Below, piece by piece: positions 17,216-25,693 of a stretch of 64,000 nucleotides of DNA. The position numbers and the translations under genes were made by a program. Under the pieces are notes generated by a model that saw nothing but the letters and a program-made list of their open reading frames with translations, was not told the DNA's origin and made no database searches. The stretch spans positions 1,550,001-1,614,000 of the forward strand of contig NZ_CP043427.1 in the NCBI RefSeq assembly GCF_008245005.1. The letters run 5' to 3'. This DNA is from Campylobacter sputorum subsp. sputorum (GTDB lineage: Bacteria > Campylobacterota > Campylobacteria > Campylobacterales > Campylobacteraceae). Each line of letters opens with the position of its first letter. Position 1 is the first letter of the stretch.

Positions 17216-18746
17216 TCCAAGCTCTTGAAGTATATTTTATATCAAATTCTCTCGGTAGCTCTTTTTTAATCTCATTTGAAATTTTATCAAATAACGCTCT
17301 ACCTTCATCAGTATCCAAATCCCAATATGGATTTTTCACACTTTTCCACGCTAAAATATAATTATCAACACTTTGATGAAAATAAAAATCTTGCTCTATA
17401 TAGCAAATTTCATCAAAAAGATCTCTGTTTTTCTCAATGATAGCTCTTTGATCATCTCGCCTTACGCCTTTTTCGTAGTTAGGCACAAATTTCATAATGA
17501 TATTTTGTGCGCTTTGTTGAATTTCATCATTTAGATCCCGGTGGTTCCACATACAACTAAAAACCCCATCTTTTCTTAAAATTCTATGAGTTTCTTTAAG
17601 AGCTTCATCTCTATCCATCACATTAAAACTGCTTCCAAAGGTCACCCAGTCAAAAGAATCGCTATCAAGCGTAGTATTAACGCCATTTGCATTAATCCAA
17701 CTGATATTTTCTTTACTTGTGCGTTCAATGCCAATCTCTCTCATCGCATCATTTGGCTCGACCGCATTTACTCTTAGCCCTCTTTCAAGCAACATTATGC
17801 TTAAATTTCCAGTTCCTGCACCAATATCGGCAACATCTTCTAAATTTCGACATTTTCTAACATACTCGCACAACATATCGATTAAGAGCGGCGAATAGTT
17901 TGGTCGGTATGAGTAGAATTGCGCATGCTTTGTATAGTCCCAGATTTTTTGGTAGGACCCCCCCCGTGTATTTTGTTTTGCATTGTTATCCTTTCTTGCT
18001 ATATAAGCTTTTATTAAGTATTTAGCCTCAATTATATTAAATTTAGCTATTTTTGATTCTATCATTTTTAAAATTTCGCCCCATTTTTTGCCGGCTTGGG
18101 CTTGTATATCATTAACAGACTTCCAAATTCCCATATAACGATCTTTGCTCATCACTTCAACATAAGGGATTTCCATATAAAAACAATCTGTAAAATCTCC
18201 CGTGCTTTCTAAAATTTCATAATAATTTTTTACATTTTGCGTTCCGCTTGAAACTCTGTTTAAATTTGGTATCATAGCTTTTATTTCTTCTTCGATGTCG
18301 TAAAATATTGAGTCTTTTTCAATATGTCTAGGATTCCAAATCGCTGCAAATAGTGCATCTTTTTTGAGAATTCTTGCAAATTCAGGCAAAGACAAATTTG
18401 GATCTGTCCAGTGAAAACTGCTCGCCATTATCGCAATATCATAATAATTGCTCTGTAAGCCTGTTTTTTCGCCACTTCCATTGTGCCATTTTATATTTTT
18501 ACAATCTTTGCAATAGTTTTTACCAAAATCACGCATATTATCATTTGGCTCAACTGCATCAACGCTAATATCTTGTCTTAAATTTGCTAAAATTTTGGTT
18601 AGTTTTCCAGTTCCTGCACCTATTTCAGCAACTTTGAAATCATTTTTAAGTCCTGCACATTTTAGTAAATTTTCAATCAAAACTTTGCTATATGCCGGTC
18701 TATTGTCGTAAAATTTAGCAACATCGCTAAAATCACCTTGTTTCAT
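17199..18746 (-). CDS. tandem SAM methyltransferase, two domains joined through a G8 tract (Cj1419/Cj1420-like)
   Basis: 515 aa with two related class I methyltransferase domains. Domain 1 (about 1-250) has KFYDNRPAYS and VAEIGAGTGKLTKIL. Domain 2 (about 270-515) has QFYSYRPNYS and VADIGAGTGNLSIML. Between them is an eight-G run at 17958-17965 encoding RGG. With nine G, domain 1 gains a short tail and domain 2 is lost; with seven or ten it also stops soon. In C. jejuni two adjacent methyltransferases, Cj1419 and Cj1420, belong to the MeOPN cluster and one is phase-variable. Here the tract sets fusion versus single domain. They probably methylate the phosphoramidate or a sugar. Confidence 0.7.
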   Translation of the reverse strand: MKQGDFSDVAKFYDNRPAYSKVLIENLLKCAGLKNDFKVAEIGAGTGKLTKILANLRQDISVDAVEPNDNMRDFGKNYCKDCKNIKWHNGSGEKTGLQSNYYDIAIMASSFHWTDPNLSLPEFARILKKDALFAAIWNPRHIEKDSIFYDIEEEIKAMIPNLNRVSSGTQNVKNYYEILESTGDFTDCFYMEIPYVEVMSKDRYMGIWKSVNDIQAQAGKKWGEILKMIESKIAKFNIIEAKYLIKAYIARKDNNAKQNTRGGSYQKIWDYTKHAQFYSYRPNYSPLLIDMLCEYVRKCRNLEDVADIGAGTGNLSIMLLERGLRVNAVEPNDAMREIGIERTSKENISWINANGVNTTLDSDSFDWVTFGSSFNVMDRDEALKETHRILRKDGVFSCMWNHRDLNDEIQQSAQNIIMKFVPNYEKGVRRDDQRAIIEKNRDLFDEICYIEQDFYFHQSVDNYILAWKSVKNPYWDLDTDEGRALFDKISNEIKKELPREFDIKYTSRAWSAKKV

Positions 18747-18771
18747 CTCAAATCCTTTTTATATAAATTTT

Positions 18772-20022
18772 TTATAAAAATCTATCTTTATTAATTTTTT
18801 TATCAGCAAAAAATCGCTCCATTTCAAAAGTTTTTCGCCAAATGTAAAAGCTGTGCAAATCTCTGTAAAATTCTTTCGTTCGGTTAATTTTTTTTCGCAT
18901 AAAAATTAACCTTTTACTAAGCCAAAATGGAAGTTTTTTGTAAAATTTGTTCTGTATTTTGTTGGGATCAAGATTTTTCATTTCCAAATCTTCAAACCAA
19001 TAAAATGGCCTTAAAATCGGACGAATAAAAAGATAAGAAAAATATATTCTTGCATAAATTTTCTCAAATCCTTTTAACGGCTCGATTTCATATCCAAAAG
19101 CTTTTGCTGTGCTGTAATTGCACAATTTTATCAGTAATAAATCTTTGTATGATAAATTTTGTGATCTTTTTTGTCTGGATTTATCTGCGTCAAATCCGCT
19201 AAAAGTGCTTTTATCAATTGTATTTCCTTGCCAAATTTTGCCAAGAAAAGTTGATTGTATTAAATTTTTATCAAATTTTATATCTAAAAAATCAGCAATC
19301 TTTTTCATCGCTTCATCTTGCAATGAGTGAAGTGATTCCAAATATACAAATAGCGTATTTTCTGCTCCTATTTTCATATAAATATCATAAACATATTTAG
19401 AGTTTATATTAAACGATATGAGCGTTTGAAAAATGCCAAATTTATACACAGAAAATTTTCCGCCTCTGGTCATTTTTTTCATATATGAAAGCATGGAATA
19501 ACTGGCTTCCATAAAATCTCTTGTGGATACTAAAAGTTTCAAATTCGGATAATTTATGAAAAAAAACTTGCTATATTTCTCATCCTTTTTGCTTATTGGA
19601 AAGCTGTGAATATGCACAAGAATATATTTAATCTTGCTAATATCACTATAACCGATTGTTTTTGCATAAGCAAGATGTAAAAGTTCGAAAAGTTCTTTTT
19701 TGGAACTAATTTTTTTATCACACAAATTATCGCACAAGGATAAAAAATTATTTCTAAACTCGCTTTTACTAATTTGTGTTAATTTAAAATTTGCTCTATC
19801 TTTGGAAAAATGGGGAGGCTTCGCATATCCGTTATGAAAGGCGTTTGGATTTTTGTGAATAAATTCATCCACAATCTCATCATTTTTGTTATTTAGATTT
19901 AAGAAAAAATCAAGCTCGCAATAATATGCACAAAAAAATATGATCTCAGGATGATGATCTAAAAGCGATTGTAAGAAAAATGATCCGGTTCTACTTTGTA
20001 GTGTAAGTAATATTATGTTCAA
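18772..20022 (-). CDS. sulfotransferase-fold protein; candidate phosphoramidoyl or sulfo transferase
   Basis: 416 aa. The N-terminal 5'-phosphosulfate-like loop LQSRTGSFFLQSLLDHHPEI and the 3'-phosphate-binding loop LLVSTRDFMEASYSML match sulfotransferase families. A basic C-terminal 100 residues is Lys/Arg/Phe rich. Sulfotransferases use a 3'-phospho nucleotide donor. The CysC-like kinase of the MeOPN route makes a 3'-phospho-cytidine donor, so such a fold could transfer phosphoramidate instead of sulfate. The position corresponds to the C. jejuni transferases Cj1421/Cj1422. True sulfation remains an open alternative. Confidence 0.65.
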   Translation of the reverse strand: MNIILLTLQSRTGSFFLQSLLDHHPEIIFFCAYYCELDFFLNLNNKNDEIVDEFIHKNPNAFHNGYAKPPHFSKDRANFKLTQISKSEFRNNFLSLCDNLCDKKISSKKELFELLHLAYAKTIGYSDISKIKYILVHIHSFPISKKDEKYSKFFFINYPNLKLLVSTRDFMEASYSMLSYMKKMTRGGKFSVYKFGIFQTLISFNINSKYVYDIYMKIGAENTLFVYLESLHSLQDEAMKKIADFLDIKFDKNLIQSTFLGKIWQGNTIDKSTFSGFDADKSRQKRSQNLSYKDLLLIKLCNYSTAKAFGYEIEPLKGFEKIYARIYFSYLFIRPILRPFYWFEDLEMKNLDPNKIQNKFYKKLPFWLSKRLIFMRKKINRTKEFYRDLHSFYIWRKTFEMERFFADKKINKDRFL

Positions 20023-20023
20023 A

Positions 20024-21124
20024 TTAAATCCTTTTAATTCCTGTTTGTTTTACAAATTGATTATAATAAACCCAGCTTTGCATAATATCTGGAATTTCCT
20101 TTCTCAAAGGCTCAATCTGGCTAATTGAAATCTCTTTTAAGCGATTTGTAAAATCTAAATTTTGAAAAATAATCTCTAAAATTTCATTCTCTTTTAACAC
20201 TAATTTTTTGGCTTCTTGCTCCATTTCATAAGTTTTATCGATGAAAAAATCAATTCTATCATTGATCAACTGCATTGCTTGCTGATTATTTACTATTTCT
20301 TGAACGCTAAAATCGCCCTCTTTTAGCACCACAAAAAGTTTCAAATCGCTACGCTTTGGATGAGTGAAATTTGATATAATGATTTTATCTTTATAAACTG
20401 AATCCAAAAGACAATGATATTTTGTGTATCTATAAAATGACATTCTAGTTCCTATTAAAATTTGAAAACTTTTGCCATTTTCTAGACTAAGTGTAGGATA
20501 TGAAGGCATTGATCTTGCCAAAAGATCATTAAATCTTACATCATAATCGCTATTTTGCCTTAATTTCCCGCTATCTAACATAGAAATAACATTTTGCATT
20601 GTTAAAAAAGCATTTTCACCCACAATATCGGCAGTTTGAATGTAAATTTTTTTAAGAGTTGCATTATTTACTTGATTAAATGTAGATAAGAAATTTAGTG
20701 CTTTTAGCGGATTTTCAAATAAAATATATCGAATTGAATCGCCTGTTTTTGGCTGTGTTAAGTCTTTTCTAAAAACATTTCTTACCACATAATCATTAAT
20801 AAGCTCATTAACTCCCGATTTTATCAAGCTTATAGGATCTCGAATCAAAATAAAATGCAAAACTTTTGTTTGTAACTCTTGCAATCTTTTTACCGTATAA
20901 TCATCATAAACTCTATCTAAAAAAATGCCCCAAGTTTTTTTATCATTGAAATATGGTGAAAAATCTTTTTTGTAATCATTCAAACAATCTACCCCCTCCC
21001 TATCGCTTCCAATCAAATCCCAATACATTGGCGAAAGCTCTGATATTTGCAAAAAATATCTAAAAGCTTGTATTCCTGATCCATGCACTCCAGAGACGAT
21101 ATATCCATAATCTTGCGGTAACAT
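20024..21124 (-). CDS. divergent sulfotransferase-like transferase
   Basis: 366 aa. A degenerate P-loop-like start (VSGVHGSGIQAFRYFL) and a later LHFILIRDPISLIKSGVNE, the 3'-phosphate-binding pattern RDP..S of sulfotransferases. Spacing of one nucleotide to the next gene shows co-transcription. It may be the second of two transferases that place the same group on different sugars or positions. It also resembles Campylobacter/Helicobacter proteins of unknown function that I recall as DUF2972, so confidence in a specific role is modest. Confidence 0.6.
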   Translation of the reverse strand: MLPQDYGYIVSGVHGSGIQAFRYFLQISELSPMYWDLIGSDREGVDCLNDYKKDFSPYFNDKKTWGIFLDRVYDDYTVKRLQELQTKVLHFILIRDPISLIKSGVNELINDYVVRNVFRKDLTQPKTGDSIRYILFENPLKALNFLSTFNQVNNATLKKIYIQTADIVGENAFLTMQNVISMLDSGKLRQNSDYDVRFNDLLARSMPSYPTLSLENGKSFQILIGTRMSFYRYTKYHCLLDSVYKDKIIISNFTHPKRSDLKLFVVLKEGDFSVQEIVNNQQAMQLINDRIDFFIDKTYEMEQEAKKLVLKENEILEIIFQNLDFTNRLKEISISQIEPLRKEIPDIMQSWVYYNQFVKQTGIKRI

Positions 21125-21133
21125 CTCAAACCT

Positions 21134-21652
21134 TTATCCGTTTTTTTGTGATAAAAAATATAAAATTTTATCTATTTTTTTATCTAAATTTGCCTGTTTA
21201 GAATTATCTATAACCAAATCAGCCTTTGGCTCGTCAAATTCAATATCCACACCTACAACTTCTTTTATTTTTCCATTTATTGCGCCACTATAAAGCCCTT
21301 TTTGATCACGCCTTACAAGCTCATCAAAATCACATTTGATGTAAATTTCAACCAAATTTGGAATCTGAGCTCTATTAAAATCATAATTTTCTTTAAATAG
21401 CGATATTCCAGAACAAATCACATTAATACCTTGGCTTGATAAAATTTTGCACAAAATTGCCTTTTTTTTAGCCACCTTTATTCTGGAATTTTTATCATAT
21501 TTTTGTTCTTTGCTTAAAATTTCTCTAAATTCATCCCCATCAATATAGACCAAATTTGGAATTTTAGGCTTTAACCTATCATACAAAGCTCTACAAATCG
21601 TGCTTTTACCGCTTCCTGCAAAACCATTTAGCCAAATAACAAATGGATTCAA
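21134..21652 (-). CDS. CysC-like nucleotide 3'-kinase (APS kinase family; Cj1415-like)
   Basis: P-loop kinase with WLNGFAGSGKST, YIDGDEFRE, SRIKVAKKKA and IKCDFDELVRRDQKGLY, the standard layout of adenylylsulfate kinase. I prefer the TTG start at 21652 (MNPFVIWLNG) with AAGG eight nt upstream. It gives 172 aa, close to family length; the open frame extends to 21715 with a low-complexity lead. In C. jejuni Cj1415 has this fold but phosphorylates cytidine diphosphoramidate. No cysD/cysN genes are visible here, while Cj1416-1418-like genes are, favouring the phosphoramidate role. Confidence 0.75.
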   Translation of the reverse strand: MNPFVIWLNGFAGSGKSTICRALYDRLKPKIPNLVYIDGDEFREILSKEQKYDKNSRIKVAKKKAILCKILSSQGINVICSGISLFKENYDFNRAQIPNLVEIYIKCDFDELVRRDQKGLYSGAINGKIKEVVGVDIEFDEPKADLVIDNSKQANLDKKIDKILYFLSQKNG

Positions 21653-21768
21653 TGCTATACCTTGAAAAATTTTTGCATTATTATAGCAAATAAAATTAAT
21701 TTTTGAAATTATCAAAATTTACATTAATTAAAATAGATTATAATTAAAAAAAGAAAAAAAGAAAATTA

Positions 21769-22299
21769 ATGTTGATAACTTTTAAAAATTATAAAAATTT
21801 GCTTGATTATGAGACAGATGAATTGCTAAATTTAAGAAATCAAGATTACATTAGAAACTCATCATTTGATACAAAAATTATACAAAAAGTAGAGCATTTA
21901 AACTGGCTTAAAAATCTCAAAAATGCCGAGTATTTTGGTGTTTTTTTAGATGGAAAAATAATCGGCGGAACAAATTATAAAATAAGTGAAAATATTCCTA
22001 TATGGGGTGTATTTTTTGATAAAGATATAAATCCTATTGTAAAAGTTGTGTGTGTTTATGAGTTTTTAAATTTTGTATTTTTGCATTTTAACAAGCTTTA
22101 CTCATATGTAAAAATAGACAATGAAAACTCAATTAAATTTACTAAAAACTTTGGATTTTATCAAATTTACAAAAAACAAGATATGATAACATTTACTCTT
22201 ACAAGAAATGAATGGCAAGAATATAAAACTAAAAAATTACTCAAATTTGTCGATACTCTAAAAACTAAAACAAAACTAGATGGAGATATATATGGATAA
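21769..22299 (+). CDS. GNAT N-acyltransferase, PseH-like
   Basis: 176 aa. N-terminal LLNLRNQDYIR and HLNWLKNLK, then FGVFLDGKIIGGTNYKI and a C-terminal SIKFTKNFGFYQIYK, the order of PseH and related sugar-amine N-acetyltransferases. It opens a plus-strand operon divergent from the CysC-like gene; the next start overlaps its stop. The acyl carrier protein directly downstream makes acyl-ACP a plausible donor in place of acetyl-CoA. PseH itself acetylates C4 of the UDP-amino sugar in pseudaminic acid synthesis; whether this one does so is not decided. Confidence 0.65.
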   Translation: MLITFKNYKNLLDYETDELLNLRNQDYIRNSSFDTKIIQKVEHLNWLKNLKNAEYFGVFLDGKIIGGTNYKISENIPIWGVFFDKDINPIVKVVCVYEFLNFVFLHFNKLYSYVKIDNENSIKFTKNFGFYQIYKKQDMITFTLTRNEWQEYKTKKLLKFVDTLKTKTKLDGDIYG

Positions 22300-22591
22300 A
22301 AAAATTGCAGATATAGTTATAAATTGCCTTGATGAAACAGTGCAAAATTATACTGATTTGACTCTAAAAGCTGACGAAAATACTATAATTTTTGGCGAAA
22401 ATGGAGCTTTGGATTCTTTAGCTCTTGTTGCACTTATAAGCGAAATCGAAAGTGAAATTTCAAATAAATTTAATAAAGATATAATTTTGGCAAGTGAAAA
22501 AGCTATGAGTATGAAAAACTCACCATTTTTAAATGTAAAAAGTTTAAGCAAATTTATATACGAGGAAATGAATGAAAGTAATGGTAATTAG
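22292..22591 (+). CDS. acyl carrier protein
   Basis: 99 aa acidic helical protein with the phosphopantetheine site GALDSLALV (Ser about residue 41). Start chosen at ATG 22292 with GGAG 9 nt upstream; the ATG 12 nt earlier has no site. It overlaps the GNAT gene and is overlapped by the reductase gene. This is a stand-alone carrier, not the fatty-acid AcpP. Similar extra ACPs with ligases occur in Campylobacter flagellin/glycan loci, where they are thought to carry a small acyl group for sugar decoration. Confidence 0.75.
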   Translation: MDKKIADIVINCLDETVQNYTDLTLKADENTIIFGENGALDSLALVALISEIESEISNKFNKDIILASEKAMSMKNSPFLNVKSLSKFIYEEMNESNGN

Positions 22592-23288
22592 CGGAACAAG
22601 CCGTGGTATAGGAAAATATTTATCGCAGTATTATCTAAAAAGAAATTTTATAGTTTGTGGATGTGCAAGAGCAAATTCAAGCATAACACACAAAAATTAT
22701 AGGCACTTTTGTTTGGATATAAGCGACGAAAAAGCTGTAGTTTCTATGATAAAAAAAATTCAAAAAGAATTTAAACATATAGATATTTTGCTAAATAACG
22801 CAGGAATTGCCTCAATGAACCATATTTTGCTAACACCACTTAAAAGTGTTGAAAATATTTTTAATGTAAATTTTAAAGGCACTTTTTTACTACTTAGAGA
22901 AGTTGCAAAAGTAATGAGTTTAACATCTAAAAAAATGCAAAATCCGCACTTTCGAATTGTAAATTTTGCAACAGTTGCTACTCCTTTAAGATTACAAGGC
23001 GAAAGTATTTATGCTGCTAGCAAAGCTGCTATTGTAAATTTTAGTCAAATTGCATCCTACGAACTAGCTCCTTTTGGTATAACTATAAACTGTATTGGAC
23101 CAACTCCTATAAAAACAGATCTTATAAAAGGTGTAGATGATAAAAAAATGAACTCCTTAATAAACACGCAAGCCATAAAACGATATGGAGAATTTAGTGA
23201 TATTTCAAATACAATTGATTTTTTTATAGATGAAAAAAGCGATTTTATAACAGGACAATGCATATATCTTGGCGGTATAAATGGTTGA
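22572..23288 (+). CDS. short-chain dehydrogenase/reductase, FabG-like
   Basis: 238 aa classical SDR. Cofactor motif SGTSRGIG, NNAG (LLNNAGIA), catalytic YAASKAA, and GPTPIKTD after it. The usual catalytic Ser lies in a NFATVATP segment where Thr replaces it. Next to ACP and AMP-ligase it probably reduces a 3-keto (or similar) acyl group held on the ACP, for example to a 3-hydroxyacyl. The overlap with both neighbours shows one operon. Confidence 0.75.
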   Translation: MKVMVISGTSRGIGKYLSQYYLKRNFIVCGCARANSSITHKNYRHFCLDISDEKAVVSMIKKIQKEFKHIDILLNNAGIASMNHILLTPLKSVENIFNVNFKGTFLLLREVAKVMSLTSKKMQNPHFRIVNFATVATPLRLQGESIYAASKAAIVNFSQIASYELAPFGITINCIGPTPIKTDLIKGVDDKKMNSLINTQAIKRYGEFSDISNTIDFFIDEKSDFITGQCIYLGGING

Positions 23289-24561
23289 TTTGTTTGAAAA
23301 ATTTTCTAAATTTAGTAATAAAATTGCAATTTCTGAAAATGATGTTTCATACACATATGAGGATTTAATAAATAAAATCAATATTTATTATGATAAATTT
23401 GCAAATTTATCAAATGAAGTAGTAGCTATAAATTTAGCTCCAAGTAGTGATTTTATTGCTATAATTTTTGCTTTAAGTTTAAGAAAAAGCATAATTTTAC
23501 CTATGGTAGAATACGATGAAAACAAGCTTGAGTTTGCTAAATTTATTATTACAAAAAATAATATAAAAGTATTAAATAATAAAAATACTCATTCACTTAT
23601 ACAAAATTTACAATCAAAAAAAAGATCTGGACTTATACTATACTCAAGTGCAACAACAGGAAAAGCAAAATCAATGCTTCATGATTTTGATAATATGATA
23701 GAAAATTTTCATAATAAAAATGAAAAATCATACAATCTTTTGCTTTTACTTTTTATAGATCATATAGGCGGCATAGACTGCATTTTAAGAACTTTGTTTG
23801 AAGGTGCAAGTATAAGTATACCAAAAAATTTAACTCCAAAAGAAATTTTAAAATGCATTGAAAAATACAAAGTTGATATCCTACCAACTACTCCAACTAT
23901 GCTAAATTTACTCATCTTAAGTGGCGAAATACCCAAACATGATATATCGTCACTAAAAATTATAACATATGGTGCAGAAACAATGAGTGAAGAATTATTA
24001 AAAAGAGTAAATTTAACATTTAAAAATATTAAAATTTTTCAGAAATTTGGTACAAGTGAAACTGGTAGTTTTAGTACAAAAAATTTATCAAGCGATACTC
24101 TTTTTATAAAAATAGACGATAACAATGTATCTTATAAAATAGTAGATGATGAGCTTTATCTAAAAACAAATACTCAAATTTTGGGCTATCTAAACATCGA
24201 TGAAAGTTTAGAAAATGGATGGTTTAAAACGGGTGATATAGTTGTAAAAAAAGGTGAATATCTTCAGATAGTTGGCAGGAAAAAAGAGATAATAAATATA
24301 GGTGGAAATAAGGTTTTACCATTTGAAGTTGAAAATGCAATAATGAAACTTTCAGGCATAAAAGATGTTGTTGCTTACGCAAAAGATTCTCTAATAACAG
24401 GTCAAATGCTTTGCGTTGATGTTGTAGCTGATGAAAATATAACAAAAAAAGATATTATCAATATATGCAAAAATAATCTTCAAAAACATAAAATTCCAAC
24501 TCAAATAAATTTAAAAAAAGAAATTAACATAAGCCAACGCTATAAAAAACAAAGGTTATAA
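23281..24561 (+). CDS. AMP-forming acyl/amino acid-ACP ligase
   Basis: 426 aa adenylate-forming enzyme, shorter than standard acyl-CoA synthetases (about 500 or more). Core motif SSATTGKAKSMLHD, GTSETGSF, WFKTGDI and GRKKEIINIGGNKVLPFEVE. It would activate a small carboxylic acid as adenylate and load it on the ACP upstream. It ends the plus-strand operon. Unlike C. jejuni clusters with Cj1307, an additional SDR is present, so the acyl group may be modified on the carrier. Acid identity unknown. Confidence 0.75.
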   Translation: MVDLFEKFSKFSNKIAISENDVSYTYEDLINKINIYYDKFANLSNEVVAINLAPSSDFIAIIFALSLRKSIILPMVEYDENKLEFAKFIITKNNIKVLNNKNTHSLIQNLQSKKRSGLILYSSATTGKAKSMLHDFDNMIENFHNKNEKSYNLLLLLFIDHIGGIDCILRTLFEGASISIPKNLTPKEILKCIEKYKVDILPTTPTMLNLLILSGEIPKHDISSLKIITYGAETMSEELLKRVNLTFKNIKIFQKFGTSETGSFSTKNLSSDTLFIKIDDNNVSYKIVDDELYLKTNTQILGYLNIDESLENGWFKTGDIVVKKGEYLQIVGRKKEIINIGGNKVLPFEVENAIMKLSGIKDVVAYAKDSLITGQMLCVDVVADENITKKDIINICKNNLQKHKIPTQINLKKEINISQRYKKQRL

Positions 24562-24640
24562 ATTTAAACTATTAAAACAGCTTTTTGCAACAAATCTAAT
24601 CTCTTATAAATTATTTTAACTGCTTAAAACAAAAACAACA

Positions 24641-25693
24641 TTAAAATTGCAGATGTTTCCACTCTAAAACCTCGTCTTTTTTTATGTCTTTGCTTAGTTT
24701 AAGTCCTATAACTTTATGCTTATCAAATGGCGATATACCATAGCCTGGACGGAGCATATCAAGATCTTCTTTTTTGATTATTTCTCCAGCTTTTAAATCT
24801 TTTTTTGCATGCAAAGATCTAGTTGCCCAGTGTTTTTCCATAACTTCGTTTTGAGGTAAAATTTTTCTTTGATCGCCAAAGGCTATTTCTAAATTTCTAA
24901 CCTCATTTACTATATTTTTCATATCCACTGGATCCATACTAAACCAATGATCTGGTCCTTTTAAATTTTTATCTATCGTAAAATGTTTTTCTATGATTTT
25001 TGCTCCTAAACTTACAGCGCCAAGCGTAGCAGTTATGCCAAGAGAGTGATCTGAAAAACCTATAACACACTGCGGATACATCTGTTTTAAAGTTTTTATA
25101 ACATTTAGATTCATATGTTCCATTTTTGAAGGATAGTTCGCCACGCAGTGAAGCAAACAAAGCTCTTTTGTGCCATTTTCTTCAAGTAAATTTATAGCCA
25201 TATCAAGTTCAGCTAATGTGCATTTGCCCGTTGAAAGAAAAACTGGCTTTTTAAGCTTAGCTATAACTTCAAGCATATCAACATAATTCACATCAGAAGA
25301 TGCGATTTTATAAATCGGGTTGTTTAGTTTTTCTAAAAACTCAACACCATCTAAGCTAAAAGGCGTAGAAAAGCAGATAAGTCCTTTTTTAGACGCATAA
25401 TCATAAATTTCTTTATGAAATTCTCTTTTAAATGTTACCATATCAAACATCTCTTTTAGTGTTTGCGTAGTTTGCTCGTTTTTGCCGTATTTGTAAGTGT
25501 ATTGCATATCTTTATTTGAAAGAAGCTCTTCGGCTGTGTAGGTCTGAAATTTAACAGCATCAACACCACACTCATAAGCTGCATCAACGCTCTCTTTTGC
25601 TAAACTTAAATCGCCATTATGATTTGCACCGATCTCAGCTACAATGAAAGCTGGGGCATCGTTTGATATCACTTTACCATTTATATTTATCAA
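24641..25693 (-). CDS. second NeuB-family nonulosonic acid synthase
   Basis: 350 aa. FIVAEIGANHNGD, AVKFQTYTAEEL, CFSTPF, EKHFTIDKNLKGPDH and a C-terminal SAF domain (SLHAKKDLKAG, RPGYGISP). It makes a C9 acid from an amino-sugar and PEP. The KGPDHWFSM loop fits the NeuB/LegI type more than PseI of C. jejuni. The gene overlaps by 4 nt with a PseG/SpsG-like hydrolase upstream, so together they may give pseudaminic acid or another isomer. The missing steps would be elsewhere in the genome. Confidence 0.8.
   Translation of the reverse strand: MININGKVISNDAPAFIVAEIGANHNGDLSLAKESVDAAYECGVDAVKFQTYTAEELLSNKDMQYTYKYGKNEQTTQTLKEMFDMVTFKREFHKEIYDYASKKGLICFSTPFSLDGVEFLEKLNNPIYKIASSDVNYVDMLEVIAKLKKPVFLSTGKCTLAELDMAINLLEENGTKELCLLHCVANYPSKMEHMNLNVIKTLKQMYPQCVIGFSDHSLGITATLGAVSLGAKIIEKHFTIDKNLKGPDHWFSMDPVDMKNIVNEVRNLEIAFGDQRKILPQNEVMEKHWATRSLHAKKDLKAGEIIKKEDLDMLRPGYGISPFDKHKVIGLKLSKDIKKDEVLEWKHLQF

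Noticed and set aside
21134-21652. Simple call of APS kinase with glycan sulfation as the main story
   Set aside because: The surrounding Cj1416-1418-like genes fit the phosphoramidate route better, and no ATP sulfurylase genes are visible. Sulfation is kept only as an alternative.
24641-25693. Calling this gene pseI outright
   Set aside because: The KGPDH loop matches NeuB/LegI type; only the partner is PseG-like, so product cannot be fixed.
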